Shown here: piece after piece, positions 1-9,162 of the stretch
Position numbering within the stretch: position 1 is the stretch's first letter
Layout: each line of letters begins with the position of its first letter
Assembly (NCBI GenBank): GCA_014763615.1
Contig: JACXVB010000014.1
Span: 16,927 to 80,926, forward strand
Source of the DNA: Sphingobacteriales bacterium
GTDB taxonomy: Bacteria > Bacteroidota > Bacteroidia > Sphingobacteriales > Sphingobacteriaceae
DNA length: 64,000 bases
Direction of reading: 5' to 3'
Made by a program: the position numbers and the translations under genes
Notes under the pieces: generated by a model
The model's input: the letters and a program-made list of their open reading frames with translations, nothing else
Database searches by the model: none
What the model was told of the DNA's origin: nothing

Positions 1-9
1 TCTTATTTT

Positions 10-1695
10 TTATGATTTTGTACCTTTCAAAGCTGTAATGGCATCCTTAAGCTGTTGACTATCCGGAGACAACACTAAAGCTTTATTAAAGTAATCCAAC
101 GCTTTAGTAGTATCTGTTTTAATATAAAAGGCGCCCAAGTAAGAATAAGCCTCCACTAAATTACCTTTATCTCTATCTGTTAATTTAGTTTGGTCTTTAG
201 CAAGGGTAATCTCTACAAACTTTTCAAATGCGTCTCTAACTTTTGCATTATCACTTACGGGGTTTAAATAAGATTCCACTCTACCTACAAACAAATAAGC
301 ATCAGCATTATTAGCTTTAACGGCAACGTAAGTGAAAGCGCTATCAGCTTTTAAAAGAGTATTTTTAATCTCTACTGAGTCTGTTGAATTTTCTCTTACT
401 AAATTAGCGTAATGGAAATAGTTAGAATATCCATAGTAAAACCAATCTGTGTATGAAGCCTTAGGTAATAAAGTTAATTTACCGAAGTATTTTGCAGCAT
501 CACCATATTTTTTGCTCTTAAAATAAGTCATGGCTATGGTATTCAATACTTCTGTATTGGTGGTATCTAAATTATAACCTTTGATAAAATTTAAAATTGC
601 TAAAGAATCTTGTTTTTCGTTATGATAAGCCTTACCTAAATTTAAGTAATCATCAGGAATTAATCTTTTTGGATCAACCGAAGAAATGAAATTATTCAAT
701 GCTTCAATAGCCGTATCATTATCTCCATTTTCCAATGCACCATATCCACGGAATCTTTTTGCTAAAATATACTCTTGATTAAAAGTAGGCTGGTTGATAA
801 ATTCTGTTGCAGCCTTTTCTAAAGTTGCAAAATCTTTAGCATTGAATAAGAAGATTAAATATCTGTATCGAGAATCTGTTGATCTGTCTGTTAAATCTAA
901 ATATCTAGAATAATTAGTTTTAGCCATAGACAAAAGCTCGGCTTGTCTGTTTGGTACTGTTGAAGCCCAACGATAATAGTTCTCTGCCAAAGCTCTGTAA
1001 GCTGGGCCAAAATTAGGATCTTTTGCTATTACTCCTTTTAACGTTGACTCTGCTAACTCGAAGTTGAACGCTTGTGTCCAGATTTCACCGATACTTACCT
1101 CAACACCTAAAAGATTATCTTTTAGATTCAAAGCTCTTTGATACTGCGCTACAGCTTCGCTGTTTTTCTTTTGAAACTTGTAAGCATTTCCCATCGCAAT
1201 GTGTAATTCAGGATTCGTTTCACCAAATTCCATTGCCTTATTAAACCACTCAAAAGCTTTATCTAAATCTCTCGACGGTTCATAAGTATATGCTTTTCCT
1301 ATATAGATATATTGTTCGTAATCTTTTTTACGCATACCTTCAGTAGCTTTTGCAAAATTAGCTTGTGCTGCTGCTGCGTTTTTATGAAACAGATCAACGG
1401 TACCTAAACCAATATAGTTTAACATATATTTACCTTTTTCATCTGCTTTAATACCCTTATCAAAGATGATTTTCGCAGAATCAGGTTGGTTTAAAGTCAA
1501 ATACAACTCCCCAAAATGGAAAAAATTCTCAGGTGTTGGTTCAATCTTTACCAAATTGTTAAACATTACCTTGGCCTTTTGGTACTGCTCTGCAGTTATG
1601 GCCTTCTGTGCGTCTTCTAAACTTTGCGCATTGGTCATAGAAGCCATGAATAAGAGACCCATGGACAACATCGCTATTTTCTTACTTACATTCAT
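10..1695 (-). CDS. TPR-repeat periplasmic protein
   Basis: Secreted tetratricopeptide-repeat protein of 561 aa, probably a scaffold in the periplasm. Residues 1-23 form a Sec signal peptide ending MTNAQS, and most of the rest is degenerate 34-residue helical pairs; the clearest TPRs are near residues 150-190, 350-400 and 525-555. It is the last gene of a minus-strand operon (exbB, exbD, exbD, tonB, a small membrane protein, a PstS-like lipoprotein, then this one) and starts 22 bases after the lipoprotein stop. The context suggests a role with the Ton energy system. No catalytic motif is visible and the exact function is unknown. The stop codon lies 10 bases inside the window edge, so the gene is complete. 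Confidence 0.85.
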   Translation of the reverse strand: MNVSKKIAMLSMGLLFMASMTNAQSLEDAQKAITAEQYQKAKVMFNNLVKIEPTPENFFHFGELYLTLNQPDSAKIIFDKGIKADEKGKYMLNYIGLGTVDLFHKNAAAAQANFAKATEGMRKKDYEQYIYIGKAYTYEPSRDLDKAFEWFNKAMEFGETNPELHIAMGNAYKFQKKNSEAVAQYQRALNLKDNLLGVEVSIGEIWTQAFNFELAESTLKGVIAKDPNFGPAYRALAENYYRWASTVPNRQAELLSMAKTNYSRYLDLTDRSTDSRYRYLIFLFNAKDFATLEKAATEFINQPTFNQEYILAKRFRGYGALENGDNDTAIEALNNFISSVDPKRLIPDDYLNLGKAYHNEKQDSLAILNFIKGYNLDTTNTEVLNTIAMTYFKSKKYGDAAKYFGKLTLLPKASYTDWFYYGYSNYFHYANLVRENSTDSVEIKNTLLKADSAFTYVAVKANNADAYLFVGRVESYLNPVSDNAKVRDAFEKFVEITLAKDQTKLTDRDKGNLVEAYSYLGAFYIKTDTTKALDYFNKALVLSPDSQQLKDAITALKGTKS

Positions 1696-1717
1696 AACTC
1701 CAATTATATAAAAAAAT

Positions 1718-2620
1718 TTAATTTCTAATTTTAATTTGTCTACTTGGTAGAGAATCTGGTGCTAAACCTGACTTTAAAATGATTCTTTGCCCTAATTCTC
1801 CAGCCAAAAATGAGGCAAAACCTGTGCCTAAACCTGCTCGTCCTTGGCAGTTGATCAAGTATAAATCTCTGGTCAAAGCATAATTACCTAACTTTAAGTT
1901 GCTTTGAGTGGGTTTTTGAAAAGTACCATCAGGTTGCTTTATGGCAATTTCTTTCACCTTTTCTACATCTTGCTCAATATCTGGTGTAGGTCTTTTTAAC
2001 CATGCAACGCTTACTATTCCGATTGCTTCTGGATGTTTAATAATGTATTTAATCACCTCTTTATTAGATTCTAGCGCATAAATATTTTTAGGAAATGTTT
2101 TAACGCCACTCAGATTCATTAAGTATTCTACAGTACTTGATTTAGGGTTATCAAAAACAAAAGTTTTGTTTTGAAGTGCTTTTCCTGATAATGCAGCCTT
2201 TAGCGTTTCAACAGTAATGGTGCTATCGTTGCTGCTTTGTCCTGTAATTAAGGCAATTCCGTCAATAGCAAACTTAGTTGATCTGATTACAACATGTCTA
2301 TCTTCATAAAACTTAGCTTCCTCTTTGGTCAACTTTCTGGCCATTATCGCAACTTGGATGCTATCATCCAAAAACAACTTTAATAAATCTTGCTGAGGTT
2401 TATAAACAAGATTGATTTTTGCATTTTTATAATTATTTGCAAAAATCTCGTACTCATCATCTACTACCGGAAACAAAGACTCGTCTGCTAACATGGTCGT
2501 TGTTCCATAAGTAACATGATCAACTTCGTTTCCTTTTTTATCCTCTTGATGACATGCCGTAAACAGCATCATAGCAAATATCGGGATAGCCAAAAAATAG
2601 AATGTGCTATTTTTAGTCAT
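1718..2620 (-). CDS. PstS-like substrate-binding lipoprotein
   Basis: Predicted lipoprotein of 300 aa with the fold of phosphate ABC-transporter binding proteins (PstS family, PBP-like type II). The signal peptide ends in a lipobox MMLFTAC, so Cys23 would be lipidated. The middle contains family-like stretches such as NPKSSTVEYLMNLSGV and AIGIVSVAWL. No pstC, pstA or pstB is nearby; the gene sits in the exbB-exbD-tonB operon and overlaps the preceding 78-aa gene by 8 bases. In Bacteroidota such orphan PstS-like proteins travel with Ton components, so a role in sensing or delivering a ligand at the Ton complex is a fair inference, but the ligand is unknown. Confidence 0.82.
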   Translation of the reverse strand: MTKNSTFYFLAIPIFAMMLFTACHQEDKKGNEVDHVTYGTTTMLADESLFPVVDDEYEIFANNYKNAKINLVYKPQQDLLKLFLDDSIQVAIMARKLTKEEAKFYEDRHVVIRSTKFAIDGIALITGQSSNDSTITVETLKAALSGKALQNKTFVFDNPKSSTVEYLMNLSGVKTFPKNIYALESNKEVIKYIIKHPEAIGIVSVAWLKRPTPDIEQDVEKVKEIAIKQPDGTFQKPTQSNLKLGNYALTRDLYLINCQGRAGLGTGFASFLAGELGQRIILKSGLAPDSLPSRQIKIRN

Positions 2621-2849
2621 TTTGTTGTGGGTTAATTAACCTTATAAATCTGAAAAAAGAATAAACAATCAATAATATGCCAAAGGCGATTTTCCAACCT
2701 TTTTCAATTCCAAATAATTTAGAAAAATTATCCCAAAAAATGATGCTGATGCCGATGAAAAAGTAAAAAGCGAACATCACTAGCCCCAAAATGAACAGAA
2801 ATCGCTTTGCGGGCGATTTCTGTCTATCTCTGAATTTTTGATAAGCCAT
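2613..2849 (-). CDS. small two-helix membrane protein of the Ton operon
   Basis: Unrecognised protein of 78 aa with two hydrophobic segments (about residues 17-39 and 52-70) and a basic N-terminus (KFRDRQKSPAKR), predicting a small inner-membrane hairpin. It lies 8 bases after tonB and its end overlaps the start of the PstS-like gene by 8 bases, so it should be translated with them. Conserved position inside a Ton operon suggests an accessory membrane subunit. No named family can be assigned from sequence alone. Confidence 0.7.
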   Translation of the reverse strand: MAYQKFRDRQKSPAKRFLFILGLVMFAFYFFIGISIIFWDNFSKLFGIEKGWKIAFGILLIVYSFFRFIRLINPQQND

Positions 2850-2857
2850 TAACTCAT

Positions 2858-3676
2858 TTATTGCTGAAGTTGGAAGAAAATTGGAATGGTATAAGATACA
2901 CGTACATTTCTACCATTTTGTATTCCCGGATTCCATTTAGGAGAGTTTTTTAAGACTCTAACTGCTTCTTCATCGCAGCCTCCACCAATTCCTCTCACTA
3001 CTTTAATGTCTGTAAGAGAACCATCTCTTTCCACCACAAAATTCACGAATACTCTTCCTTGAATTCCGTTATCCCTAGCAATGGGTGGATATCTTAAGTT
3101 TTTGCTCAAAAATTTACCGAACTTATCATTACCACCGGGGAAACTAGGTAAGGTTTCTACGTTTGTAAAAATCTCATTGGTATCCTCAGTTTTCTCTTGA
3201 TTAATTGGTCCATCTCCAACAGGCGTATTGATTACAATATCAGCATTGGGATCTCCTTTGATGGTTTTCTGACCAGGATCAGCTTTTTTTAATTCCTCAA
3301 CAGTTGGAGGCTCTTCTTCTTTGACCTGCTCATCTGGTTTTACAACAGGTGGCGGGAATTTCACCTGATCCACTTTTGGTGGTGGTGGCTCTACCGGCGG
3401 AGGTGGAGGCGGGGCCTTTTCATCAACTGGAGGAGGTGCAGAAAGCACTACCTCTGTTTGCTTTAGTTTTTGATCCTCCTTTGGGGAAAATCCTTCTATG
3501 TACTTTAAGATAGTAGGCAAACCTATTGCTAATGAAAACAACAGACCCCCAATGATCACGGCTTTATTGGTAGTTTTAACATTATCTTTACGCAACTGAT
3601 AGGCTCCGTATTCCTTGTTTCTACCTGCAAAAACAATGTCAATCCAATCTTGCTTTAAGATGTCTAGTTTAGACAT
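2858..3676 (-). CDS. tonB: TonB energy transducer
   Basis: Couples the proton-motive force harvested by ExbB/ExbD to outer-membrane TonB-dependent receptors. The 272-aa protein has a cytoplasmic N-terminus, one transmembrane helix near residues 40-58, a proline-rich periplasmic spacer (about 78-125, including a run of prolines after EKA) and a C-terminal TonB domain (about 185-272) with the hallmark YPPIARDNGIQGRVFVNF stretch and an end reading YTIPIFF. The N-terminus (DIVFAGRNKEYGAYQLRK) is the usual Bacteroidota type. It follows the second exbD by 34 bases and shares the operon promoter before exbB. Confidence 0.95.
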   Translation of the reverse strand: MSKLDILKQDWIDIVFAGRNKEYGAYQLRKDNVKTTNKAVIIGGLLFSLAIGLPTILKYIEGFSPKEDQKLKQTEVVLSAPPPVDEKAPPPPPPVEPPPPKVDQVKFPPPVVKPDEQVKEEEPPTVEELKKADPGQKTIKGDPNADIVINTPVGDGPINQEKTEDTNEIFTNVETLPSFPGGNDKFGKFLSKNLRYPPIARDNGIQGRVFVNFVVERDGSLTDIKVVRGIGGGCDEEAVRVLKNSPKWNPGIQNGRNVRVSYTIPIFFQLQQ

Positions 3677-3710
3677 GATGTTTTGGTTTTAGTTTGTTTA
3701 TTAAACGTAT

Positions 3711-4280
3711 TTACTGTTGAACTTTACTGTCGTTATAAGCACCTTGTTTTTTAAGCATATCTATTTCTGCGGGCTCTATCTTATTTACAATTCCGTAAGA
3801 TGGAACAGCGGCAATTTTAAGCTCATCCAAAATATCAACAAAGTTCTTGTAATTAGACTTGTCAGTTGGTTTTATAATGACCATTAATCCTTTTTTGGGG
3901 TCTCCGGTTTTTGAAACCACTTCCTTGTTCATATCGATAAAAGATTCTCGAATTCCTTTTTTACCGAAATTATCCACAGTTGGAGGGTTATCTCCTAAAA
4001 CCCCCATGTACCAAACAACTTTATTATTAGATCCTAAAAGAGCGGTCATGGTTCTTGATGCTTTCACATCCAACTGCTGATCTGGATTTTTATCATTTTT
4101 ATCCGGCATGAACATATCCATTGCCTGTGGTTTAGCCAGCGTGGTAGTAAGCATAAAGAAAGTAATTAAAAGGAAAGCTAAATCTACCATAGCCGTTAAA
4201 TCTACTCTGGTTGACATTTTCTTACTTCTTACTTTCCCACCTTTCTTACTACCCCCGCCGGAGGTATCTAATTCTGCCAT
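3711..4280 (-). CDS. exbD: ExbD/TolR biopolymer transport protein (second copy)
   Basis: Inner-membrane proton-channel subunit of the Ton motor, 189 aa. A basic N-terminus (KKGGKVRSKK) precedes a single transmembrane helix, about residues 28-50, that carries the conserved protonatable aspartate (Asp33 in MVDLAFLL). The periplasmic part ends with a typical ExbD/TolR region, including VIIKPTDKSNYKNFVDILDEL. It is 12 bases downstream of the first exbD. Two non-identical exbD genes in tandem are usual in Bacteroidota and imply a heteromeric channel. Confidence 0.94.
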   Translation of the reverse strand: MAELDTSGGGSKKGGKVRSKKMSTRVDLTAMVDLAFLLITFFMLTTTLAKPQAMDMFMPDKNDKNPDQQLDVKASRTMTALLGSNNKVVWYMGVLGDNPPTVDNFGKKGIRESFIDMNKEVVSKTGDPKKGLMVIIKPTDKSNYKNFVDILDELKIAAVPSYGIVNKIEPAEIDMLKKQGAYNDSKVQQ

Positions 4281-4292
4281 AACTGTTAATTT

Positions 4293-4910
4293 TTATTTGC
4301 TATCCCCACCTTCTAAAGAGGTGATTAAACTAAATTTATTAATATTTTGATCTTGAAGAATATCTATCACTTTTCTAATTTCAGGATATTCTTCATTTGC
4401 ATCTCCTTTGATAGAAAATCTTAGATCCTTGTTGTGTAATTCTTTAACAGCATATCTGGCTTGTAAAATCCACTGCTTTAACTCATTGTTAGCTCCTGAG
4501 TCGCTAGGAATTCCTGGTTGATTCAGTTTCATTCTTTCTGAGTTATCTAAAGCAATGAATTGTTTTAAACTGGCCATTGGTACACCAAAACTCTCGATTA
4601 CTCCAAAACGCTTTTTTTCTTCGGGAGTGAAAGTGATGTTGTATTGCTCGCCCATACGCTCTAAAGTATTCATTCTCACATCTTGACCAACAACTCCAAA
4701 GAATATCTTTCCCTGTCCTACCGTAAGGGTTGATATATCTGTATCAGGTAGTTTCATAGTCACTGTAGAGGATGGAGTATCCACCTTAAGTGCTTCTGGT
4801 TGCCTTGCAGTTGCCGTTAAGATAAAGAAAGTTAGCAACAAGAATGCTACATCGCACATCGCAGTCATGTCTGTTACTGTACTTTTTCTTTTAATTTTTA
4901 CTTTTGGCAT
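4293..4910 (-). CDS. exbD: ExbD/TolR biopolymer transport protein (first copy)
   Basis: ExbD-family subunit of 205 aa. The N-terminus MPKVKIKRKS is basic, and the membrane helix at about residues 15-35 contains the conserved Asp20 (CDVAFLLLTFF). The periplasmic domain is longer than in the second copy, with an extra stretch near residues 60-140, and ends DILQDQNINKFSLITSLEGG, matching the usual ExbD core. It follows exbB after 83 bases and precedes the second exbD by 12. It should form the proton-conducting helix bundle with ExbB. Confidence 0.93.
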   Translation of the reverse strand: MPKVKIKRKSTVTDMTAMCDVAFLLLTFFILTATARQPEALKVDTPSSTVTMKLPDTDISTLTVGQGKIFFGVVGQDVRMNTLERMGEQYNITFTPEEKKRFGVIESFGVPMASLKQFIALDNSERMKLNQPGIPSDSGANNELKQWILQARYAVKELHNKDLRFSIKGDANEEYPEIRKVIDILQDQNINKFSLITSLEGGDSK

Positions 4911-4993
4911 CTTATAATTTTTTTAATGATTAGTGAATGAATAATTTTTTAAAGACGCTTTTGATCATAAACGTCTTAAATACTAATCTTATT

Positions 4994-5821
4994 TTATTTA
5001 TGAGTTGCAGCGTAAGTCTGTACTATTGAGAAACCTGCTTCATCAATTGAGTAGGTTAAACTATCAATTTTAGAAGTGAAAAAGTTATAGGATAATACAG
5101 CTAATAATGAGGTAGAAATACCCGTTGCTGTGTTAATTAAGGCCTCAGAAATACCTGTTGCTAATTGCGCTTGGTCTGGAGCACCAGCAGTTGCTAAACC
5201 AGCGAAGGCTTTAATCATACCTGTTACTGTACCCAATAATCCTCCTAATGTACCTACGGATACTAGAGTTGCGATAATGGTTAAGTTTTGCTCTAACATA
5301 GGCATTTCTAGTGCAGTAGCTTCTTCAATATCTTTTTGGATAGCTAAACATTTTTGTTCTGTATCCATTGTATTATCTGATTCCACTTCTTTGTACTTTA
5401 GCAATCCAGATTTGATTACCGCTGCAACTGAACCTTTTTGTTTGTCGCACTCGCTGATGGCACCATCTACATTACTAGAAGTTAGTAAATTTTGAACTTT
5501 TCTAACGAAAGTATCAACGTTACCAGAACCTGCCGCTTTGTTGATGACGATGAAACGCTCAATGGAGAAAACAATTACCATTAATAACATTGACATCAAA
5601 AACGGTACGATGTATCCTCCTTTGTAAATCATCCCAAAATAATTTCCTTGAAGGGGATGTCCTGCTGGATCTCCGTTTTCAAAGTTTGATGGATCTCCCA
5701 TAACAAATAAGAATAAAACCCATCCTATTGCAAGACAGATTAAAATAGCTAATCCTGCGAAAATCCCTGAACCCTTTGAGTTCTCTTTCTTAGCCGTGGT
5801 AGGTTTTGGTGCGTTTGCCAT
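4994..5821 (-). CDS. exbB: ExbB/TolQ/MotA-family proton channel protein
   Basis: Stator subunit of the Ton complex, 275 aa. Hydrophobic segments lie near residues 22-42 and 70-92, then a cytoplasmic loop, then two helices near 182-210 and 225-250. The diagnostic glycine/threonine-rich segment GTLGGLLGTVTGMIKAFAGL lies in the third helix region and is typical of MotA/TolQ/ExbB. It is the first gene of the minus-strand Ton operon, with a strong Bacteroidota promoter match about 75 bases upstream (5895-5924). The extra N-terminal helix is common in Bacteroidota versions. Confidence 0.94.
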   Translation of the reverse strand: MANAPKPTTAKKENSKGSGIFAGLAILICLAIGWVLFLFVMGDPSNFENGDPAGHPLQGNYFGMIYKGGYIVPFLMSMLLMVIVFSIERFIVINKAAGSGNVDTFVRKVQNLLTSSNVDGAISECDKQKGSVAAVIKSGLLKYKEVESDNTMDTEQKCLAIQKDIEEATALEMPMLEQNLTIIATLVSVGTLGGLLGTVTGMIKAFAGLATAGAPDQAQLATGISEALINTATGISTSLLAVLSYNFFTSKIDSLTYSIDEAGFSIVQTYAATHK

Positions 5822-5894
5822 TGTTTTTTAGTTTTTAGTTTTTGAGTTAAATAATGTGTGTTTAAATATTTGTTTTTTTTTAGAATGCGAACAA

Positions 5895-5924
5895 CAAATT
5901 TATGATTTATCCTTTAAAATCAAA
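5895..5924 (-). promoter_or_regulatory. Bacteroidota-type promoter for exbB operon
   Basis: On the minus strand TTTG (5924-5921) is followed after 18 bases by TAAATTTG (5902-5895), a full match to the Bacteroidota -33/-7 consensus TTTG / TAnnTTTG. It lies 73 bases before the exbB start codon and nothing else competes with it. Read from sequence only. Confidence 0.6.
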
Positions 5925-6003
5925 TTTTTTGTGTATTTCATTAATTTACAAGAGCATTCCATGAATTATTGTTAAAAATTAGTGACCATTAAACGCTTTT
6001 GTA

Positions 6004-6030
6004 AAAAAAAATTGTCCTTATTAGGACAAT
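6004..6030 (-). terminator. intrinsic terminator of pckA
   Basis: A perfect 8-bp stem (ATTGTCCT / AGGACAAT, 6011-6030) with a 4-base loop is followed on the minus strand by a run of at least seven T (6010-6004). It lies about 60 bases after the pckA stop codon, so it should end pckA transcription before the exbB promoter. Confidence 0.8.
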
Positions 6031-6091
6031 CTTTTACAATAAAAACTATTTTAAATCTAAAAAACAAATATTAGCGTTTAATTTTTGGTTA

Positions 6092-7699
6092 CTATATTGT
6101 TACAGTATGCGCAGATAGGAGGCTTTTTATTTCAGAAGATAAATAATCTTCATATTGATGAATATGATTTACAAAGGATTGGGCCAATTGATGCGCCTTC
6201 TGCCGATAAGCGTCTGTATTATCCCAAGTTTTTATTGGATCTAAAATTTCTGCATCTACTCCCTCGCAACTAATCGGCATCAGTAAATCAAAAATTGGAT
6301 GTTTCTGAAATTGCTCTTGCTCTAAACTCCCATTTAAAGCGGCATTAACCATTGCCCGGGTATATTGTAATTTTATTCTACTTCCATTTCCGTAAGAACC
6401 GCCTGTCCATCCGGTATTTACTAACCAAACTTTTACCCCATATTTTTCAATCTTCTCGCCTAATAATTCAGCATAAGTTTGTGGATGCAGCGGCAGAAAA
6501 GCTTTCCCGAAACAAGCTGAAAAGGTTGCTTGGGGCTCATTAACACCTGCCTCTGTTCCTGCTACTTTAGCAGTATATCCATTGATAAAATAAAACATCG
6601 CTTGTGCTTTGCTTAATTTTGAAATAGGTGGAAGAACACCAAATGCATCCGCGGTTAGGAAAAATATATGTTGAGGAGTTGTTGAGATAGACGGAAGCTT
6701 AGCATTTTTAATGTACTCTATAGGATAAGCTACACGAGTATTCTCCGTTTTTTGGATGTTAGAGAAATCAACAGTTCTAGTATCTTCAAAGAAATTGGTA
6801 TTTTCTAAAAGCGACCCAAACTTGATGGCATTAAATATCTCTGGCTCTTTCTCGGGGGTTAAATCGACACATTTAGCATAACAGCCGCCTTCAAAATTAA
6901 ATATAGAATGGTCGCTCCAACCGTGTTCATCATCTCCAATTAAACTTCTATTCGCATCTGCAGAAAGTGTAGTTTTTCCGGTACCCGATAAACCAAAGAA
7001 AATTGCGGTATCTCCATTTTTGCCTACATTGGCAGAACAATGCATAGGCAAAACCTGATGCTCTTTAGGCATGATAAAGTTCAGGACAGAAAAAATTCCT
7101 TTTTTAATTTCTCCAGTGTAACCCGTACCTCCAATTAAAATCATCTTTTTAGAAAAATTGATGATTGAAAAATTAGATTGGCGAGTACCATCTATCTTAG
7201 GTTGAGCCTTGAAACCTGGTGCTGAAATGATGGTCCACTGGTTTTCAGAATTTACTAACTCTGAATCCGGTCTCAAAAAAAGATGATGCGCAAACAAGTT
7301 TTGAAAAGCATGTTCTGTAATCACTCTTATGCTTAAGCGATAATGTTCATCGGCGCAAGCCATAGCCTCTCTGATAAAAATTTCTTTTTGTTGATTTAAA
7401 TAGGCTAGAACTTTTAGATAAAGATGATCAAACTTTTGAGGGTCAAACGGAATATTGATGTCGCTCCACCAAACATCTTGATGGGTAATTGCATCATCTA
7501 CAATGAATCTGTCTTTTGGAGAACGACCGGTAAATTCTCCTGTGTCAATAGCTAAGGCTCCGCTATCCGCGAGCTTCCCTTCTCCTCTGAGCAAGGATTT
7601 TTCTACCAATTCAGGCACAGAAAGCTGATATTGGATAGTTAAATCTTTAGAAAAATTAAAATAGCTGAGATTGGGTTCTTGTATTTTTATCCTCCTCAT
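6092..7699 (-). CDS. pckA: phosphoenolpyruvate carboxykinase (ATP)
   Basis: Catalyses oxaloacetate + ATP to phosphoenolpyruvate + CO2 + ADP, the entry step of gluconeogenesis. At 535 aa it has the normal length of the ATP-dependent family. The P-loop (kinase-1a) motif GLSGTGKTTLS is at residues 236-246, followed by kinase-2 (LIGDDEHGW), and the substrate-binding region near residue 58 reads TGRSPKDRFIV. All family signatures look intact. The gene is monocistronic: a 140-base gap precedes it and an intrinsic terminator follows at 6004-6030. Confidence 0.97.
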   Translation of the reverse strand: MRRIKIQEPNLSYFNFSKDLTIQYQLSVPELVEKSLLRGEGKLADSGALAIDTGEFTGRSPKDRFIVDDAITHQDVWWSDINIPFDPQKFDHLYLKVLAYLNQQKEIFIREAMACADEHYRLSIRVITEHAFQNLFAHHLFLRPDSELVNSENQWTIISAPGFKAQPKIDGTRQSNFSIINFSKKMILIGGTGYTGEIKKGIFSVLNFIMPKEHQVLPMHCSANVGKNGDTAIFFGLSGTGKTTLSADANRSLIGDDEHGWSDHSIFNFEGGCYAKCVDLTPEKEPEIFNAIKFGSLLENTNFFEDTRTVDFSNIQKTENTRVAYPIEYIKNAKLPSISTTPQHIFFLTADAFGVLPPISKLSKAQAMFYFINGYTAKVAGTEAGVNEPQATFSACFGKAFLPLHPQTYAELLGEKIEKYGVKVWLVNTGWTGGSYGNGSRIKLQYTRAMVNAALNGSLEQEQFQKHPIFDLLMPISCEGVDAEILDPIKTWDNTDAYRQKAHQLAQSFVNHIHQYEDYLSSEIKSLLSAHTVTI

Positions 7700-7843
7700 A
7701 TTTTATAATTGGTTAGGACAAATTAAGAACAATAAATCCGAAAAAAGAAAATTAAAACACTAAAAATCAGCTAATTGTATTGAATACACTAAGAGATAAA
7801 GTGCTCATTATCAGGTTGAAATAAAGCATAACTTAGTGTATTT

Positions 7844-8209
7844 TTATCCTCCAACTTTTTTTACTTTATACCCTTCTTTTAGCAAAATCTCCAGTACTTT
7901 AATTCTGAAATCACCTTGGATTAAAATTTCACCATCTTTAACTGAACCTCCAACTCCACATTTTGATTTCAATTGCTTTCCAAGTTCTTTCAGATCAACT
8001 TCGCTGCCGATAAAGCCAGTAACTAAAGTTACAGCCTTTCCGGCTCTTTGCTTTTTATCCAACTGTACTCTGAGATCTTGCTGCGATGGTTTTAGGTTTT
8101 CTTCATCTTGATATTCTTCTTTATCTAATGAAACATCGGGATTGGTAGAAAAAACTAATCCATCAAAACCACTAAACTTTTTAGATTTTTTGTCTTTACT
8201 CATGACCAC
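7844..8209 (-). CDS. SUI1/YciH-family translation initiation factor
   Basis: Small eIF1/SUI1-domain protein, 121 aa, of the bacterial YciH type. The first 60 residues are charged and probably disordered; the SUI1 fold covers about 45-121, with VTGFIGSEVDLKELGKQLKS and KCGVGGSVKDGEILIQGDFR matching the family core. YciH-like factors influence start-site selection on mRNAs; the role in Bacteroidota is little studied. The gene starts 3 bases after the lipid kinase stop codon, so the two are probably co-transcribed. Confidence 0.9.
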   Translation of the reverse strand: MVMSKDKKSKKFSGFDGLVFSTNPDVSLDKEEYQDEENLKPSQQDLRVQLDKKQRAGKAVTLVTGFIGSEVDLKELGKQLKSKCGVGGSVKDGEILIQGDFRIKVLEILLKEGYKVKKVGG

Positions 8210-8212
8210 ATT

Positions 8213-9085
8213 TTAAACAATCAACTTAAGAGAAAGATGTTGAATACCGATATTAATTTCAGTGCCCATCTCTTGCGGTTCTCCATCTAAGTGAACCGGA
8301 CCTGCTTTTTCTCTTTTGATAAAGACTTCATTTGCCTTTATAATTTTAACGTATTTAGATTGATCTGCCGATTTAGCAAACATTCTGTAAGCCATTTCAG
8401 GGAACTTTAATAAAGGAAATGGCTTAATCACACAAACATCCAACAGCCCATCACTCACTGATGCTGAGGGCGAAACATGCGCATTATTACCATATTGGGA
8501 TGAGTTGGCGATACTCAACATAAAGGCGTTCTCCACTAAATGCTGCCCATCAATTACAATTTCATAATCTTGCGATTGATATTTTGCAATTTCATTGATT
8601 GATGATTTTACATAGCCGCCAAAACCTCTAGTTTTATCTTTTGCAAAAAGCGCACTAATATGAGCATCAAAACCCATCCCCGCCATATTGAAAAATAATT
8701 GATCATTTAAAACTCCAGCATCAATTAAAGTAGTTTTTAATTGATTTATTTTCTGGATGGCCTTTGAATGTTTTAAAGGGATTTTAAGTGTTCGGGCTAA
8801 GCCATTTCCAGAACCTGAAGGTATAATTGCCATGGATTGATCTGTTTTTGAAACTTCAGAAGCAACCTCATTAATAGTGCCATCTCCGCCAACAGCCGCA
8901 ATAATTTCGAACCCAGAGGCTAACCCATTCTTTGCTAAAATTTTTGCATGCCCTACATATTCTGAAAAAATAATTTCAGCATCAAAAATAGAGTGATTTA
9001 GATGTTGATCAACCAGTGAAGGAATGAAAGCTTTATTTAAACCGCCAGAAATAGGATTAACAACAAAAAGTATCTTTTTCTTCAA
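8213..9085 (-). CDS. YegS/DgkB-like lipid kinase
   Basis: Predicted ATP-dependent lipid kinase of the diacylglycerol kinase catalytic family, 290 aa. The N-terminal domain has the nucleotide motifs NPISGG (about residue 11) and GGDGTINEV (about 66-74), followed by PSGSGNGLAR, all characteristic. The C-terminal beta-sandwich ends with HLDGEPQEMG, the usual closing motif. The substrate may be diacylglycerol, sphingosine-like bases or another membrane lipid; Sphingobacteriaceae make sphingolipids, so that is a real alternative. It is the first gene of a two-gene minus-strand unit with the SUI1 factor. Confidence 0.9.
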   Translation of the reverse strand: MKKKILFVVNPISGGLNKAFIPSLVDQHLNHSIFDAEIIFSEYVGHAKILAKNGLASGFEIIAAVGGDGTINEVASEVSKTDQSMAIIPSGSGNGLARTLKIPLKHSKAIQKINQLKTTLIDAGVLNDQLFFNMAGMGFDAHISALFAKDKTRGFGGYVKSSINEIAKYQSQDYEIVIDGQHLVENAFMLSIANSSQYGNNAHVSPSASVSDGLLDVCVIKPFPLLKFPEMAYRMFAKSADQSKYVKIIKANEVFIKREKAGPVHLDGEPQEMGTEINIGIQHLSLKLIV

Positions 9086-9127
9086 ACCATTCTGATTTTA
9101 AAATTGCTGCAAAGTAATTCTATTTTT

Positions 9128-9156
9128 TTTGGAAATTAAAAATTGTTATACCTTTG
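9128..9156 (+). promoter_or_regulatory. metK: Bacteroidota-type promoter for metK
   Basis: TTTG at 9128-9131 and TACCTTTG at 9149-9156, 17 bases apart, match the Bacteroidota consensus TTTG / TAnnTTTG. The predicted start of transcription, about 9161-9164, falls just before the SAM-II aptamer, so the leader would begin with the riboswitch. Confidence 0.65.
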
Positions 9157-9162
9157 TAAGCG

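Noticed and set aside
5130..5495. 121-aa plus-strand ORF opposite exbB
   Set aside because: Antisense shadow of a well-conserved gene, with no family features.
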